Both the position numbers and the translations under genes were made by a program. This document shows positions 17,601 to 25,419 of a stretch of DNA of 64,000 bases, in pieces (within the stretch, counting starts at the first letter, position 1; each line of letters opens with the position of its first letter). Source of the stretch: an uncultured SAR116 cluster alpha proteobacterium (GTDB lineage Bacteria; Pseudomonadota; Alphaproteobacteria; Puniceispirillales; Marisalimonadaceae). Location: assembly GCA_902595515.1 (NCBI GenBank), contig CACJQK010000003.1:62001-126000 (forward strand), written 5' to 3'. The notes under the pieces are model-generated. The model made no database searches. It had not been told where the DNA came from and worked only from the letters and a program-made list of their open reading frames with translations.

Positions 17601-19841
17601 ACTTGTTGATGTTTTACCTGTGTATGTAATTTGCTCTGTTCCAATTAGTAAAGTTCCTGAAGTTGGAAATCCAGCTGTGGTATCAACAACTAACACATCA
17701 TTAGGGCTAGCTTCACCTGAGTTTGGTTGAGAAGCACTAATACCACCAGTTTTATTTAAAAGAGTATTAGGTTGCTTAACATCTTTATTTAAATATGAAT
17801 GCTTATTAAGTTCCTTTAACACAATGCGGTTGCTACCAAAATGTTCAGTCTGCCCAGAAAAAACATCAGTGCCACCCTCAAATTTTGCTGAAATATCTTT
17901 TGATTCCGAATAAAGAACTTTAATTTTTGTATCAGTAATATTAATTGCAGCCGTTGAGTCAGACTTTAAGTTTAAGAATTCATTGCCATTTGCATCAGTT
18001 CCAGCGCTAGACACAGAAAATTTGGCACCGTTATATTTTAAATTATTGACATTTGATGTTGTAGTATCAAATTCACCAGCTAAAAACACTTCAGTTGGAA
18101 AGCTTGTTGAACTAATAGTATTTGTTGTGTCATCAATGTATACTTTTAATGTACCACTTGCATCTTGAACCATTGTATTACCACTAACTGCAGTAACATC
18201 TACAGCTTTATCAAAAACTTTTAAAGTTGGTGAAGAATTATAATAACTATGCAAAAGAAATTTTTCTTCAGTAGTTACATTATTTTCGTCAGTTAAATCT
18301 GTTGTAGGATGTTTATAATTAAAACTTAAAACTTCAGTTTCTTTTATTGCGCCATTTAAGGCTTTTCCAGTAACCCTATTGAATAATTGAGAACTAACAC
18401 CATAGGTTGAAGAGCTATTAGTGTTTCCATCTGCTGACACGGCAGCCCTATTCAGTGCATCATTTATTCTAAGTTGAGCATGAGCTAAAAATTCTTCTCT
18501 AGTGAAGTTTGGTGACGCAACATTTTCAATTCCATTTGTAGCTGAAAAAATCTTTTCAGTAACAAAACTATCTTTCATTAAATCAACATTAATAGCAGAT
18601 AAAGTCTGAATTTCATCATTATTGTCAAGTTGGTTAAATTGAATTGAAAAACTTCCGTCAGTTACGGGATCAATTGCTAACTTTGCATCATCTGATAATC
18701 CTGCATTTATGGCTCTTTGAACTTCTGATGCAAGAGTAGTCGCTGTATAAGTACCTGGTCTTATATCAATACTTTTGAAACTCGCACTACCAGTGGTATC
18801 ATCTACACGAACTGTCAAAAAGTCTTTACCCCAATATGTAGATTTATTTAAAGTAGGGTTAGCCTCATAAGTTGTGTAGTATTGTAAAGGGTCAGTAACC
18901 ACAGTTATTGAAGGAGCTGTTGCAGTAAAAGCAGCATCCTCTAAAACTGTTGATTCAACTGTTGCTGCTTTAGAGACAGTTTTATTTGATAAATCATCTA
19001 AGAAAAACAATGGTTGAGTCTGAGCAACAGAAATAATTTGTGGCTTTTCATTAATTGGAATTATTTGTCCAAAACGGTCAACAACCAATGTCTGTCCAGT
19101 TGGAGAAATAGCTTCTGTCAAAGAAGGTTGAACTTCCCTACCATCAACAATAAATTTAGTTTGATATTTATGTGTTACGTTATCTCCAGATGCAGCTTGA
19201 GTTTTAATAAAAAAAGCAGTTGCAATTACTGGATTACCTAAATTATCAAATATTGTAACAGAAGTTGATGAGTTAAATGTTGCAGGATTTTTGGGGTCAA
19301 AATCTGCCGCTGAATCAAAAACCGTTGATGAAGCTGGTAAATTAACAGCCAATTCAAGATTATCTGTTTTCTTAGCTTCACCTGCTTCTAACTCTAACTT
19401 TAATGGTTTTGCATCAACAATTTCACCACCTTGGACAGATCCATCATCAGACACAGGTAATGCAAGAACAAACTGACCGGCTGAGTCAACAACAAATCTA
19501 TCGTTGTTAACTGAAAATGAACCATTTCTAGTATAAACTGTCTGGTTTGTAGTTAATGAAGGTTTTAGTGCAAAGAAACCCTGTCCTGATATAGCCATAT
19601 CCAAAGCATTAAGGGATGAAGATACGTTTCCTTGGGTAAATTGTTGTTTAATACCTTTCAAAATTGTTCCTGATCCAATAGATGATGATGCATTTTGGAG
19701 AGGAGAAGTAGCAAAAATATCACCAAATTCAGCTTTACTTCTTTTGTATCCTGTTGTTGCGACGTTAGCGATATTATTTGAGGTAGCTGAAATATCTGCC
19801 TGTGATCCGTTAAGTCCTGTAAGAGCGGTGTAAAATGACAT
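14616..19841 (-). CDS. flgE: Giant flagellar hook protein FlgE, 1741 aa
   Basis: Subunit of the flagellar hook. The N-terminal 150 residues are ordinary FlgE (DISATSNNIANVATTGYKRS, residues 16-35; ALDMAISGQGFFALKPS). The C-terminus is also ordinary (GTILSGSLERSNVDITEELV then NLITAQRNFQANAKTIETNT). FlgE is normally about 400 residues, so roughly 1300 extra residues sit in the surface domains. The insert includes three modules with (I/L)G.E.I.YTGKT.T..TGI.RG (near 16290-16380, 16545-16625, 17575-17660) and three with GD.V....I..G..VT.VSGT..TI (near 16735-16830, 16970-17075, 17210-17310). I associate such modules with phage structural proteins and adhesins. It directly follows flgD. The frame is intact across 5.2 kb. 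Confidence 0.93.
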   Translation of the reverse strand: MSFYTALTGLNGSQADISATSNNIANVATTGYKRSKAEFGDIFATSPLQNASSSIGSGTILKGIKQQFTQGNVSSSLNALDMAISGQGFFALKPSLTTNQTVYTRNGSFSVNNDRFVVDSAGQFVLALPVSDDGSVQGGEIVDAKPLKLELEAGEAKKTDNLELAVNLPASSTVFDSAADFDPKNPATFNSSTSVTIFDNLGNPVIATAFFIKTQAASGDNVTHKYQTKFIVDGREVQPSLTEAISPTGQTLVVDRFGQIIPINEKPQIISVAQTQPLFFLDDLSNKTVSKAATVESTVLEDAAFTATAPSITVVTDPLQYYTTYEANPTLNKSTYWGKDFLTVRVDDTTGSASFKSIDIRPGTYTATTLASEVQRAINAGLSDDAKLAIDPVTDGSFSIQFNQLDNNDEIQTLSAINVDLMKDSFVTEKIFSATNGIENVASPNFTREEFLAHAQLRINDALNRAAVSADGNTNSSSTYGVSSQLFNRVTGKALNGAIKETEVLSFNYKHPTTDLTDENNVTTEEKFLLHSYYNSSPTLKVFDKAVDVTAVSGNTMVQDASGTLKVYIDDTTNTISSTSFPTEVFLAGEFDTTTSNVNNLKYNGAKFSVSSAGTDANGNEFLNLKSDSTAAINITDTKIKVLYSESKDISAKFEGGTDVFSGQTEHFGSNRIVLKELNKHSYLNKDVKQPNTLLNKTGGISASQPNSGEASPNDVLVVDTTAGFPTSGTLLIGTEQITYTGKTSTSFTGIIRGANSTAAAIHADDASIRLLTFTDGIMSGFKDILRNTTLSSVPTTRSIAGGTADANGYTAAADILGTNVIYEKTGTLGVNDNTLEVEGGTKGIRVGDLVVAKGFTAGTRVTQVNHDTSVITLSNSSNTLALAPATATTAGDKIAFLASAHTSGTGASGQKVITVADATNISEGDLVYGRNIASGAYVTAVSGTSVTINANILASGDSGGSAPSGIFGDELNFVDNEGLGVATKQNGGNAALGTTTLTVAANTNIQVGDVVEVAGVTAGTTVTAISGTDITISAATTAQIDANTPILFLPADSESLTVGSTAGFTDATEAAPGKFKLGNEIITYTGKTATTLTGITRGAENSESKAVPVNTAISLFDSVVNLGLAQRTTDIGGSNAFSATDTTLTVDTTADFEDNGFLKIGNEIVSYTGKTATTFTGITRGVAGTTAVEHKVDAVVTQDIGSTDDWVDEDDPALRIAYDISGQNFTLQGIPSKIGTSTSSKMFSFSAYGPGEGNAANAIGLKTLSNKASSNIGGGAVLKAESVLFTGDQIAADTQQAFGVEVSYNNLTRKFSIASGTTGENIPANSAVGVGDAGQASSNIEIGRLAIVDGVATASAAGIGGTSALLGINATNGITTVTADTSGKGLQSEAAVLNGKTSNEDLSEDFFLSDAAEETIFVVNVNDITAAIKVPEGVYNGTSLATALQSRINQMEDSSGNTVNGVTVVYNTTSNSFTFTTGTTGLNSKIFVSASARMGLDDLELQTGTTPSFVNMANTIAKSDTGQSLYVNDAGTTTTLAPDNAWTPTTDGTFAKVFLRPGELTFDTQGNLVSPTQKVNYKGDFAADAAAGTNALSIDLDLDFDGSTQFASDFNVRTVTQDGQTVGKLDGLDIAANGLVSANYTNGLNIALGRLVMVNFNNQNGLKQIGNATYVETSVSGVAAVGEAGADGYGTILSGSLERSNVDITEELVNLITAQRNFQANAKTIETNTSLTQAIIQIRT
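16290..17660 (-). repeat. Degenerate virion/adhesin-like modules inside flgE
   Basis: Two intermixed repeat types in the giant hook protein. Type A carries the core GNEI.(S/T)YTGKTATT.TGITRG and occurs three times. Type B carries GD.V....(I/V)..GT.VTA(V/I)SGT..TI.A and also occurs three times. Copies are diverged at DNA level, unlike the flgK duplications. Family association is from memory of such motifs in tail proteins. Confidence 0.65.
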
Positions 19842-19874
19842 CTCTAATTTCTCCTGGTATTATAATATTGTTAC

Positions 19875-20567
19875 TTAATTTTTAAATCTTACAACTTGGG
19901 AAGGATCAATTGTTCCATAATCCTCAACCTCTAACATTACTCCTGTTTCAGTTTTCGATGTACCTGAAACATTAGCGAAAACCTGTGTTGGCAATTCACC
20001 AGTATCACCTTTGTTACCAGTAAAAGCCCTTATTACTATTGGAGTACCTGATTTTAAAATATCATCTGGTAGGTCCTTCCATTCGAAACCTACTAATCCT
20101 GCCTTTTGCATTCCTAATGTATCTTGATGTAAAACCTCACCTTCACTATTTTCAAAAATTATATTTAGATTTGACGCAGTATCAGGTAAATCTACAACAC
20201 CACTTATAACACCCTCTTTGTCGGGTCTAGCAAACTTTCCAGGTATTAAAACGGAATGTCCCATCAATTGAGTTGTCGAAGCAATTCTCATTTCTGATAA
20301 CTGCTGGCTTACAGACTTCATAGTTTGATCCATTGAGGTAATGCCTGTGACTGTTGAAAATTGTGCCATTTGAGCTATAAAATCAGCGTTGTCAACTGGT
20401 GCAAAAGGATCCTGGTTTTGTAATTGCGTTGTCATTAATTTTAAAAAATCTTCTTGTCCAAGTTGATCTTTAGTCTCTTTGGGTGCAAACTTTTCTTTAG
20501 AAGAATTTATTCCTAATTTATCTAAAATCTTAGTAAGAGATTGATTTGATGAATTAATTTCTGACAT
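19875..20567 (-). CDS. flgD: Hook-capping protein FlgD
   Basis: Scaffold cap needed to polymerise FlgE, 230 residues. The N-terminal part has the conserved GQEDFLKLMTTQLQNQDPFA (about residues 37-56) followed by PVDNADFIAQMAQFSTVTGI; the C-terminal half is the beta-rich domain (GVISGVVDLPDTASNLNIIF). It lies between flgC and flgE, 9 bases after flgC. Its size is normal although its client hook protein is four times the normal size, which implies the cap contacts only the conserved FlgE core. Confidence 0.94.
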   Translation of the reverse strand: MSEINSSNQSLTKILDKLGINSSKEKFAPKETKDQLGQEDFLKLMTTQLQNQDPFAPVDNADFIAQMAQFSTVTGITSMDQTMKSVSQQLSEMRIASTTQLMGHSVLIPGKFARPDKEGVISGVVDLPDTASNLNIIFENSEGEVLHQDTLGMQKAGLVGFEWKDLPDDILKSGTPIVIRAFTGNKGDTGELPTQVFANVSGTSKTETGVMLEVEDYGTIDPSQVVRFKN

Positions 20568-20576
20568 TTTTTTTCC

Positions 20577-20990
20577 TTATTTACCAATATTGATTGTTCT
20601 CATTGTTAAAGCTCTCAAAGTTGATATAACTTCAACATTATTTTGATACTGCCTTGAAGCTTCAAGCATATCGACCATTTCTTCATCCACATTTACAGCT
20701 GCTTTATAAATGTATCCTTGTGCATCAGCTGCTGGATGCTGTGGCATATATTGTTTTATTGGTTCCCTACCTATTTCTTTAACTTCAACAGCATCAACAG
20801 TAGCCACACCATTTTTTTTTACTAAATCACTATATTGTGTTTCAAAAATAGGTTTTAAAGGCTTGTAGGTTGTTTTTGGATCGCCTGTTGTAGAACCAGC
20901 ATTAGCAAGATTAGATGCGACTGTATTCAATCTAACTAATTGAGCTGCCATAGCTCTTCCTGCAATATCATAAATTGATTTAATATCCAT
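20577..20990 (-). CDS. flgC: Flagellar proximal rod protein FlgC
   Basis: Rod subunit of 137 residues with N-terminal RLNTVASNLANAGSTTGDP (residues 20-38) and C-terminal VDEEMVDMLEASRQYQNNVE, both diagnostic for FlgC. Its ATG overlaps the flgB stop by one base, so the two are translationally coupled. Confidence 0.95.
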   Translation of the reverse strand: MDIKSIYDIAGRAMAAQLVRLNTVASNLANAGSTTGDPKTTYKPLKPIFETQYSDLVKKNGVATVDAVEVKEIGREPIKQYMPQHPAADAQGYIYKAAVNVDEEMVDMLEASRQYQNNVEVISTLRALTMRTINIGK

Positions 20991-21376
20991 TATTCACCCT
21001 TTATTGCTGATATAATTTTATTAATCTTCCCATTTAGAAAATTAACAGTTGTTGTATATCTCATAGAATTTTCTGCAAACTGCATTTGCTCAACTGCAAG
21101 CTCTACTGTGTTTCCATCCAAAGATGTTATTAATGGTTCTCTGTAGGAGGTTTCATGTATTGATTTGCCTGTGTTTTGAACAATGTGTTTAGAATGTGTA
21201 ATTGATATCGGACCATTTTTATCAAATTTTTTTATTTCATCTTCAAAACTTATATCTCTTGCTTTATAATTTGGTGTTGCAGCATTGGCTATGTTTGACG
21301 CTAAAATATTATTACGTTTTCCTCTCAACTGCAGTGCAGACGAATAAAAAGATAATTGATCTTTAATAGTGTCCAT
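20990..21376 (-). CDS. flgB: Flagellar proximal rod protein FlgB
   Basis: First rod subunit, 128 residues. It has NNILASNIANAATPNYKARD (about residues 22-41) and the C-terminal region ELAVEQMQFAENSMRYTTTV characteristic of FlgB. First gene of the flgBCDEF run; a sigma-54 type promoter lies 42-59 bases upstream. Confidence 0.95.
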   Translation of the reverse strand: MDTIKDQLSFYSSALQLRGKRNNILASNIANAATPNYKARDISFEDEIKKFDKNGPISITHSKHIVQNTGKSIHETSYREPLITSLDGNTVELAVEQMQFAENSMRYTTTVNFLNGKINKIISAIKGE

Positions 21377-21417
21377 TTTTGTAAAAACTCATTAAATTAT
21401 TATTATTTTCATATCTT

Positions 21418-21435
21418 TTGCAAATTAAATGCCAA
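21418..21435 (-). promoter_or_regulatory. Sigma-54 type promoter upstream of flgB
   Basis: Minus strand TTGGCATTTAATTTGCAA with GG-N10-GC spacing, 42 bases or more upstream of the flgB start. It matches the sites before flgG, flgP, flhA and the short hook-like gene. Confidence 0.78.
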
Positions 21436-21504
21436 TTTAATTTTTATAAAAACTTTAGTTTTTTTTATATTGTCGTATTTAATTTATAATGTAGGATGTT
21501 TATT

Positions 21505-21957
21505 ATGGATTTATCTGAAAAAATAATAGATAAGAAAGAGGAATTACTAGATGAATTTGAGGATTTGTCGCTGGATGAAATTGCTAAAAAAATTAAGTTA
21601 ATTGAAAATCGTGATGATAATTTAATTTTTAAAATTGCCTATCTGGCAGCAAGAATTTCAGTTTTAAATAAGAGAATTCAAGTTTTAATCAACGAAAATT
21701 CCATAAATGATAATTCAATTTTAGAAGATAATGACAACTCTGGTAATATTGTTGAGAAAATTATAAAAAGCTCAAAAAAACCCAAAGACCTACCTGTTGA
21801 ATGGGTAAGAGTACAAATTAAAGAAACTACTGAAGTTAACGGTGTTAGATTTCCATCTGGGATACAAATAGATGTAACTGATGAAGATGCTAAACAAATG
21901 ATAGAAAGTGATAAGGCTATATTACTTGAAGACACTGAGAAAAAAGAAAATGAATAA
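21505..21957 (+). CDS. Hypothetical protein divergent from flgB
   Basis: A 150-residue, strongly charged soluble protein that I cannot assign. The N-terminal half is predicted helical with leucine-rich coiled-coil character (EELLDEFEDLSLDEIAKKIK). The C-terminal half has a compact segment (PVEWVRVQIKETTEVNGVRF then PSGIQIDVTDEDAKQMIES) that looks like a small beta-containing domain. Start 21505 is preferred over the in-frame 21496 because AGGA sits 8 bases upstream. It is divergent from flgB and convergent with the gene at 21964. A flagellar accessory role is possible by location only. Confidence 0.65.
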   Translation: MDLSEKIIDKKEELLDEFEDLSLDEIAKKIKLIENRDDNLIFKIAYLAARISVLNKRIQVLINENSINDNSILEDNDNSGNIVEKIIKSSKKPKDLPVEWVRVQIKETTEVNGVRFPSGIQIDVTDEDAKQMIESDKAILLEDTEKKENE

Positions 21958-21963
21958 AATTTC

Positions 21964-22380
21964 TTATTTTTTGTAATAAGTATATATCGCTTCTACATCA
22001 TCTTCTCTTAAACCTGTTTTTTTGATAATCTCTTCTCTACTATTACCTTGTCTAACCATATTAATAGCTACATTAAGATTATTTTCTGATCCTTTAACAT
22101 TCCCTAACCGATTTAATTCTCTCTCTATAAAAATTATTTTTTCAGAGATATTGATTAATTCTTTTTTTTGATTTTCAAGTAAATTGCCTAATACAACTAA
22201 ATATTCTCTCAATTCTTTATTTGTATTTTGTAAACTTTCAGCAAATTGAAAAATTGATTCCTTATTTAATCTTGAATTTTGTAGTTGTAATAAAAATAAA
22301 AATATAAAAGCAAATACTATCAATAAAACAGAAAAGAAAATAAAAATTTCAAAGTTAGATAGTAAAAATTCTATTAACAT
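21964..22380 (-). CDS. Membrane-anchored coiled-coil protein, DUF2802/DUF6115-like
   Basis: 138 residues: one N-terminal membrane helix (about residues 10-32), a long charged coiled coil (residues 40-100), and a C-terminal motif NMVRQGNSREEIIKKTGLRE then DDVEAIYTYY. The end resembles the short helix-turn-helix tail of the DUF2802/DUF6115 proteins often found in flagellar and chemotaxis clusters. Function is unknown. It probably sits in the inner membrane facing the cytoplasm. It lies downstream of the flgM group on the same strand. Confidence 0.65.
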   Translation of the reverse strand: MLIEFLLSNFEIFIFFSVLLIVFAFIFLFLLQLQNSRLNKESIFQFAESLQNTNKELREYLVVLGNLLENQKKELINISEKIIFIERELNRLGNVKGSENNLNVAINMVRQGNSREEIIKKTGLREDDVEAIYTYYKK

Positions 22381-22431
22381 ACTTTATATATTCATGATTT
22401 TCTTTGAAATTGCTATAGATATTTTAAAAAA

Positions 22432-22707
22432 TTAGGAATTGGACTTTGAAAATGATTCAAATAAATTAGCTTTATATCGGATTTTTGTTTCTAACCTATC
22501 TATTTTATTCAATATATTTGCAAATACATCTAAATGATTGTTTGAAAAGCTATTTTGTTCTTTATTCAGGTCATTAGACTTTATTTCAAATAATATTGTC
22601 TCAATTTGGGAATTAATTTGTTTAAATTTTTCAAATAAAAACTTCTTATTATTGATTTCGTCAAGTTTATCTAATTTTTCTTCAAGAATTTTTATATTTT
22701 GTAACAT
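22432..22707 (-). CDS. Small helical protein next to flgM, possible FlgN-like chaperone
   Basis: 91 residues, almost entirely predicted alpha-helical with leucine/isoleucine heptads and many lysines. It begins 13 bases after the flgM stop. FlgN, the export chaperone for FlgK and FlgL, commonly follows flgM and is a small coiled-coil protein, so FlgN is the natural candidate. Sequence similarity is not evident by eye and the protein is shorter than typical FlgN (about 140 residues). Treat as context-based. Confidence 0.5.
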   Translation of the reverse strand: MLQNIKILEEKLDKLDEINNKKFLFEKFKQINSQIETILFEIKSNDLNKEQNSFSNNHLDVFANILNKIDRLETKIRYKANLFESFSKSNS

Positions 22708-22720
22708 ATTTATCCAATAT

Positions 22721-23014
22721 TTAAGATTTCATCTCTCGATAGGCCTGCATAAGTGCATCAGATAGTTTGTCTAAATCAAGAGGATATTTACCAGATGATA
22801 TTGCTTCTTTTATTTTTGCAACTTTATCAACATCTATGGGCGCAGATTGAGACATTTCTCTAACTAAACTTTTAGTATTTGTAATGTCAACTACATTAGA
22901 AGACATTACTTGTTCAGTAGACTCTGTTTTTACCTTATGATCACGAGAAGGATTTAAGTCCTTTACATCTTTTTTTGGTAAATTATTTACAATATTATTT
23001 GTTATTTTATCCAT
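22721..23014 (-). CDS. flgM: Anti-sigma-28 factor FlgM
   Basis: Binds FliA and is exported when the hook is finished, releasing late-gene transcription. 97 residues. The C-terminal half (PIDVDKVAKIKEAISSGKYP then LDLDKLSDALMQAYREM) is the conserved sigma-binding region of FlgM. I use ATG 23014, 9 bases after GGAG, rather than an in-frame GTG at 23029 that contains that ribosome site. Its partner fliA is in this window at 30326. Export through a giant hook is an interesting timing problem. Confidence 0.9.
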   Translation of the reverse strand: MDKITNNIVNNLPKKDVKDLNPSRDHKVKTESTEQVMSSNVVDITNTKSLVREMSQSAPIDVDKVAKIKEAISSGKYPLDLDKLSDALMQAYREMKS

Positions 23015-23060
23015 TTTACTTAACTCCACAGTATTTATAACGGCAAGTTGTTAAATTATT

Positions 23061-23807
23061 TTAGCGAAAAATTTTAATTTTTTTATCTTTTTTTATGTAA
23101 CCTTTAATAATCTTCCCGCTTTTTAAATTTTTTACTTCAATCAAATCTCCTAAATTTCCAGAGCCTTGAGCTTCTCCTGATGCAGCGACTGAAACATTCC
23201 CTAGGTTTGATACAATTGAAATAATATCACCATTATTAATGTCATAGCTCTCAAATAAATGTCTAGGATGCAAAATCTGTCCCAGTTTTAAATTAGTTTT
23301 TAATTTTCTTCCAAGTAGTTCTCTCTTATCAGTGAAAAAAGAGGTTTGATGTCTTTTTTTTACTATTACTGTTTCTAAATCATTTGATTGTATAATATCA
23401 TTTTTTTCTAACGATTTTTTTAATTTTATAATTGTAAAAATTTCGTTTTTCTTTTTTGGTTCATCTTTTCTCATAATAATTTTGGATACTTTATTAGGTT
23501 TTAATATTTTTTTATTTTTAATATTTTTAAAAATTTTTACCCTTATCGTTACCGCAAATCCATTTTTATCTAAACAATTGACTTTAAGAGTCTTGTAATT
23601 ATTAAAAACTTTTTTTATTTCAATTTTGTTTTTACAATCTTTAAAATGAACATTTTTTGAAAAAACTGGTGTACCATTTATACCCTCTTTAGTTAACCAT
23701 TGCGATACCTTAGCTGAAATTTGTTCACCTGAAATAGCTAACGCTTGTTTGTTAATTATACAAATTATAACAATCCAGAAAAATTTTTTAAGTTTTATTT
23801 TAAACAT
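23061..23807 (-). CDS. flgA: P-ring assembly chaperone FlgA
   Basis: Periplasmic chaperone for FlgI, 248 residues with an N-terminal signal peptide (FFWIVIICIINKQALA). The C-terminal half is a SAF-type domain: SLEKNDIIQSNDLETVIVKK, LLGRKLKTNLKLGQILHPRH and VSVAASGEAQGSGNLGDLIE match FlgA. The gene is followed by flgM and preceded, 3 bases away, by a LysM-like gene, so it is likely cotranscribed from the flgP promoter region. Confidence 0.9.
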   Translation of the reverse strand: MFKIKLKKFFWIVIICIINKQALAISGEQISAKVSQWLTKEGINGTPVFSKNVHFKDCKNKIEIKKVFNNYKTLKVNCLDKNGFAVTIRVKIFKNIKNKKILKPNKVSKIIMRKDEPKKKNEIFTIIKLKKSLEKNDIIQSNDLETVIVKKRHQTSFFTDKRELLGRKLKTNLKLGQILHPRHLFESYDINNGDIISIVSNLGNVSVAASGEAQGSGNLGDLIEVKNLKSGKIIKGYIKKDKKIKIFR

Positions 23808-23810
23808 CAG

Positions 23811-24251
23811 TTATCCTCCAAAAAAATAAATATGAGAAGTTATTGATGAATTATCATTTTTATTGCTTTCTAGATTTTTATCTTTTTTGATTATTAAATT
23901 TTTAATTTCATTTATACTTGGTAAATATAATTTTTTACCTGAATATAAAAAATTTGGATTATTTCTAACAAAAGCTTTTTTATTAAAATAAACAATAGCT
24001 AAGCTTAAAATTTTATTATTAAATGAATTAGAGCCGTAATAATCTAACATAATATCACTTAAAGTTTCATTTTTTAAAACCACATGATTTGAACTATAAT
24101 TTAAGTCTTTCAAAAATAAATTATCTGAACTCAAATTACTACGATCTGAATTACCTCTATACTTTAAAACCACAAACGGTTCTGCAAATGATAATTTAAA
24201 AAAAGAAATAAAAATTAGTATAAAAAAGCAAAATGTCTTAATTTTTTCCAT
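23811..24251 (-). CDS. Secreted LysM/FimV-like protein
   Basis: 146 residues from ATG 24251, with GGAG 7 bases upstream at the end of the preceding gene. A signal peptide is clear (FCFFILIFISFFKLSFA). The middle (VLKNETLSDIMLDYYGSN ... NPNFLYSGKKLYLPS) resembles a LysM or FimV N-terminal wall-binding domain, where NP.....L..G..L.LP is a usual signature. Encoded between flgT-like and flgA genes; a periplasmic peptidoglycan-binding role in basal-body anchoring is a reasonable inference. Not a named family member that I know. Confidence 0.6.
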   Translation of the reverse strand: MEKIKTFCFFILIFISFFKLSFAEPFVVLKYRGNSDRSNLSSDNLFLKDLNYSSNHVVLKNETLSDIMLDYYGSNSFNNKILSLAIVYFNKKAFVRNNPNFLYSGKKLYLPSINEIKNLIIKKDKNLESNKNDNSSITSHIYFFGG

Positions 24252-24255
24252 TAAA

Positions 24256-25410
24256 TTACTCCACAAATTTAACAATCTTATTATTCAGGTTTGTTAATTT
24301 AATATTGTCATTTAAAGGTAACAAAGTGCTGTGATTGTCAAAAACCTCATCAGTGTGGACTATTAATATGCTATTGTTTAACATAGAATTTTTAATTTTT
24401 ATGCCATTTACTAAACCTATTTGTTTTTGTTTGACACCTTGTTTGCTTCCTAAATCCACTTGAAGTTTACCTTTATTTAAAATTAATTTACCTTCTAAAG
24501 GTTTGCAATTAATATCATAAAAAAAACTATTTATAGAAGTTAATAAATGATTGTTCACATTTAGGTCTATTTTATCCATAGACAGTGTAGAAATATTTTT
24601 TAGAAACTGAAATTTACTTTCAAATTGATAATCAATTGATAAATTGTAGCTTTTTGACTGCTCTAACTTAATTTTTTGACCTTTATATAAATCAAATTTA
24701 ACACTAAATAAATAGTTGGAGAAACTATTTTCACTTATTTTTGTGAGAACTATTTTAGGAACGAGACTATAATTGCCTGCGTGTATTGTGGGCATACCTT
24801 TAGTAATTGCGTTATAGTCAAAAGAAGGATTTTTAAATGATTTTATAATTTGTTCGAGAGCTCTATTTTGAGAGTTTTTTACATTAACATTAGGCAATTT
24901 AGATATAATTTTGTATATTTTATTATACCATAAAGATGTATTTCTTGCTAATTCTGACGGCACTTTTGTATCAACTAAAATTGAACCTTTCAATAAATTA
25001 ACATTGAGTGGTCTGCTCTTACAATTTTTGTTGGAAAGTTCACCCCCTACAATAGCTCTTATTTTTATTGTCAGATATTCCTTATCTTGTATTTCAGATA
25101 AAATTTTAAAATCAATTACTCTATTAGTTGCTCTAATAACTGACTGATCATTAATTATTGTATTAGAACTAATAGCAGAAAACCCATTTACATCTGCACC
25201 ACCTTTTAAGGCAGCAATATAGATCGCATCTTCTAAAGCTCTTTTTCTAGAAATCTCAATCTCTTCAGATAATAAAATAGATCTGCCTGTAGCTTCAACT
25301 TGTTTATAATTAGATTTGTTTTGTGCGTACAAATCAATATTAAACGTAATCATCGCAAAAAATATAAGAATGCTATAAAAAAATTTAAATTTTGAAATAT
25401 TTTTACTCAT
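24256..25410 (-). CDS. flgT: FlgT-like flagellar outer-ring protein
   Basis: 384-residue periplasmic protein with a signal peptide ending around LYAQ. The mature N-terminus (VEATGRSILLSEEIEISRKR then ALEDAIYIAALKGGADVNGF) matches the N-terminal domain of FlgT, which in Vibrio forms the H ring outside the LP ring. The C-terminal part ends with a segment (GKLQVDLGSKQGVKQKQIGL) like the FlgT C-terminal domain. It follows the flgP-like gene by 9 bases. The combination supports FlgT; middle-domain identity is less certain. Confidence 0.72.
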   Translation of the reverse strand: MSKNISKFKFFYSILIFFAMITFNIDLYAQNKSNYKQVEATGRSILLSEEIEISRKRALEDAIYIAALKGGADVNGFSAISSNTIINDQSVIRATNRVIDFKILSEIQDKEYLTIKIRAIVGGELSNKNCKSRPLNVNLLKGSILVDTKVPSELARNTSLWYNKIYKIISKLPNVNVKNSQNRALEQIIKSFKNPSFDYNAITKGMPTIHAGNYSLVPKIVLTKISENSFSNYLFSVKFDLYKGQKIKLEQSKSYNLSIDYQFESKFQFLKNISTLSMDKIDLNVNNHLLTSINSFFYDINCKPLEGKLILNKGKLQVDLGSKQGVKQKQIGLVNGIKIKNSMLNNSILIVHTDEVFDNHSTLLPLNDNIKLTNLNNKIVKFVE

Positions 25411-25419
25411 TGTATAATA

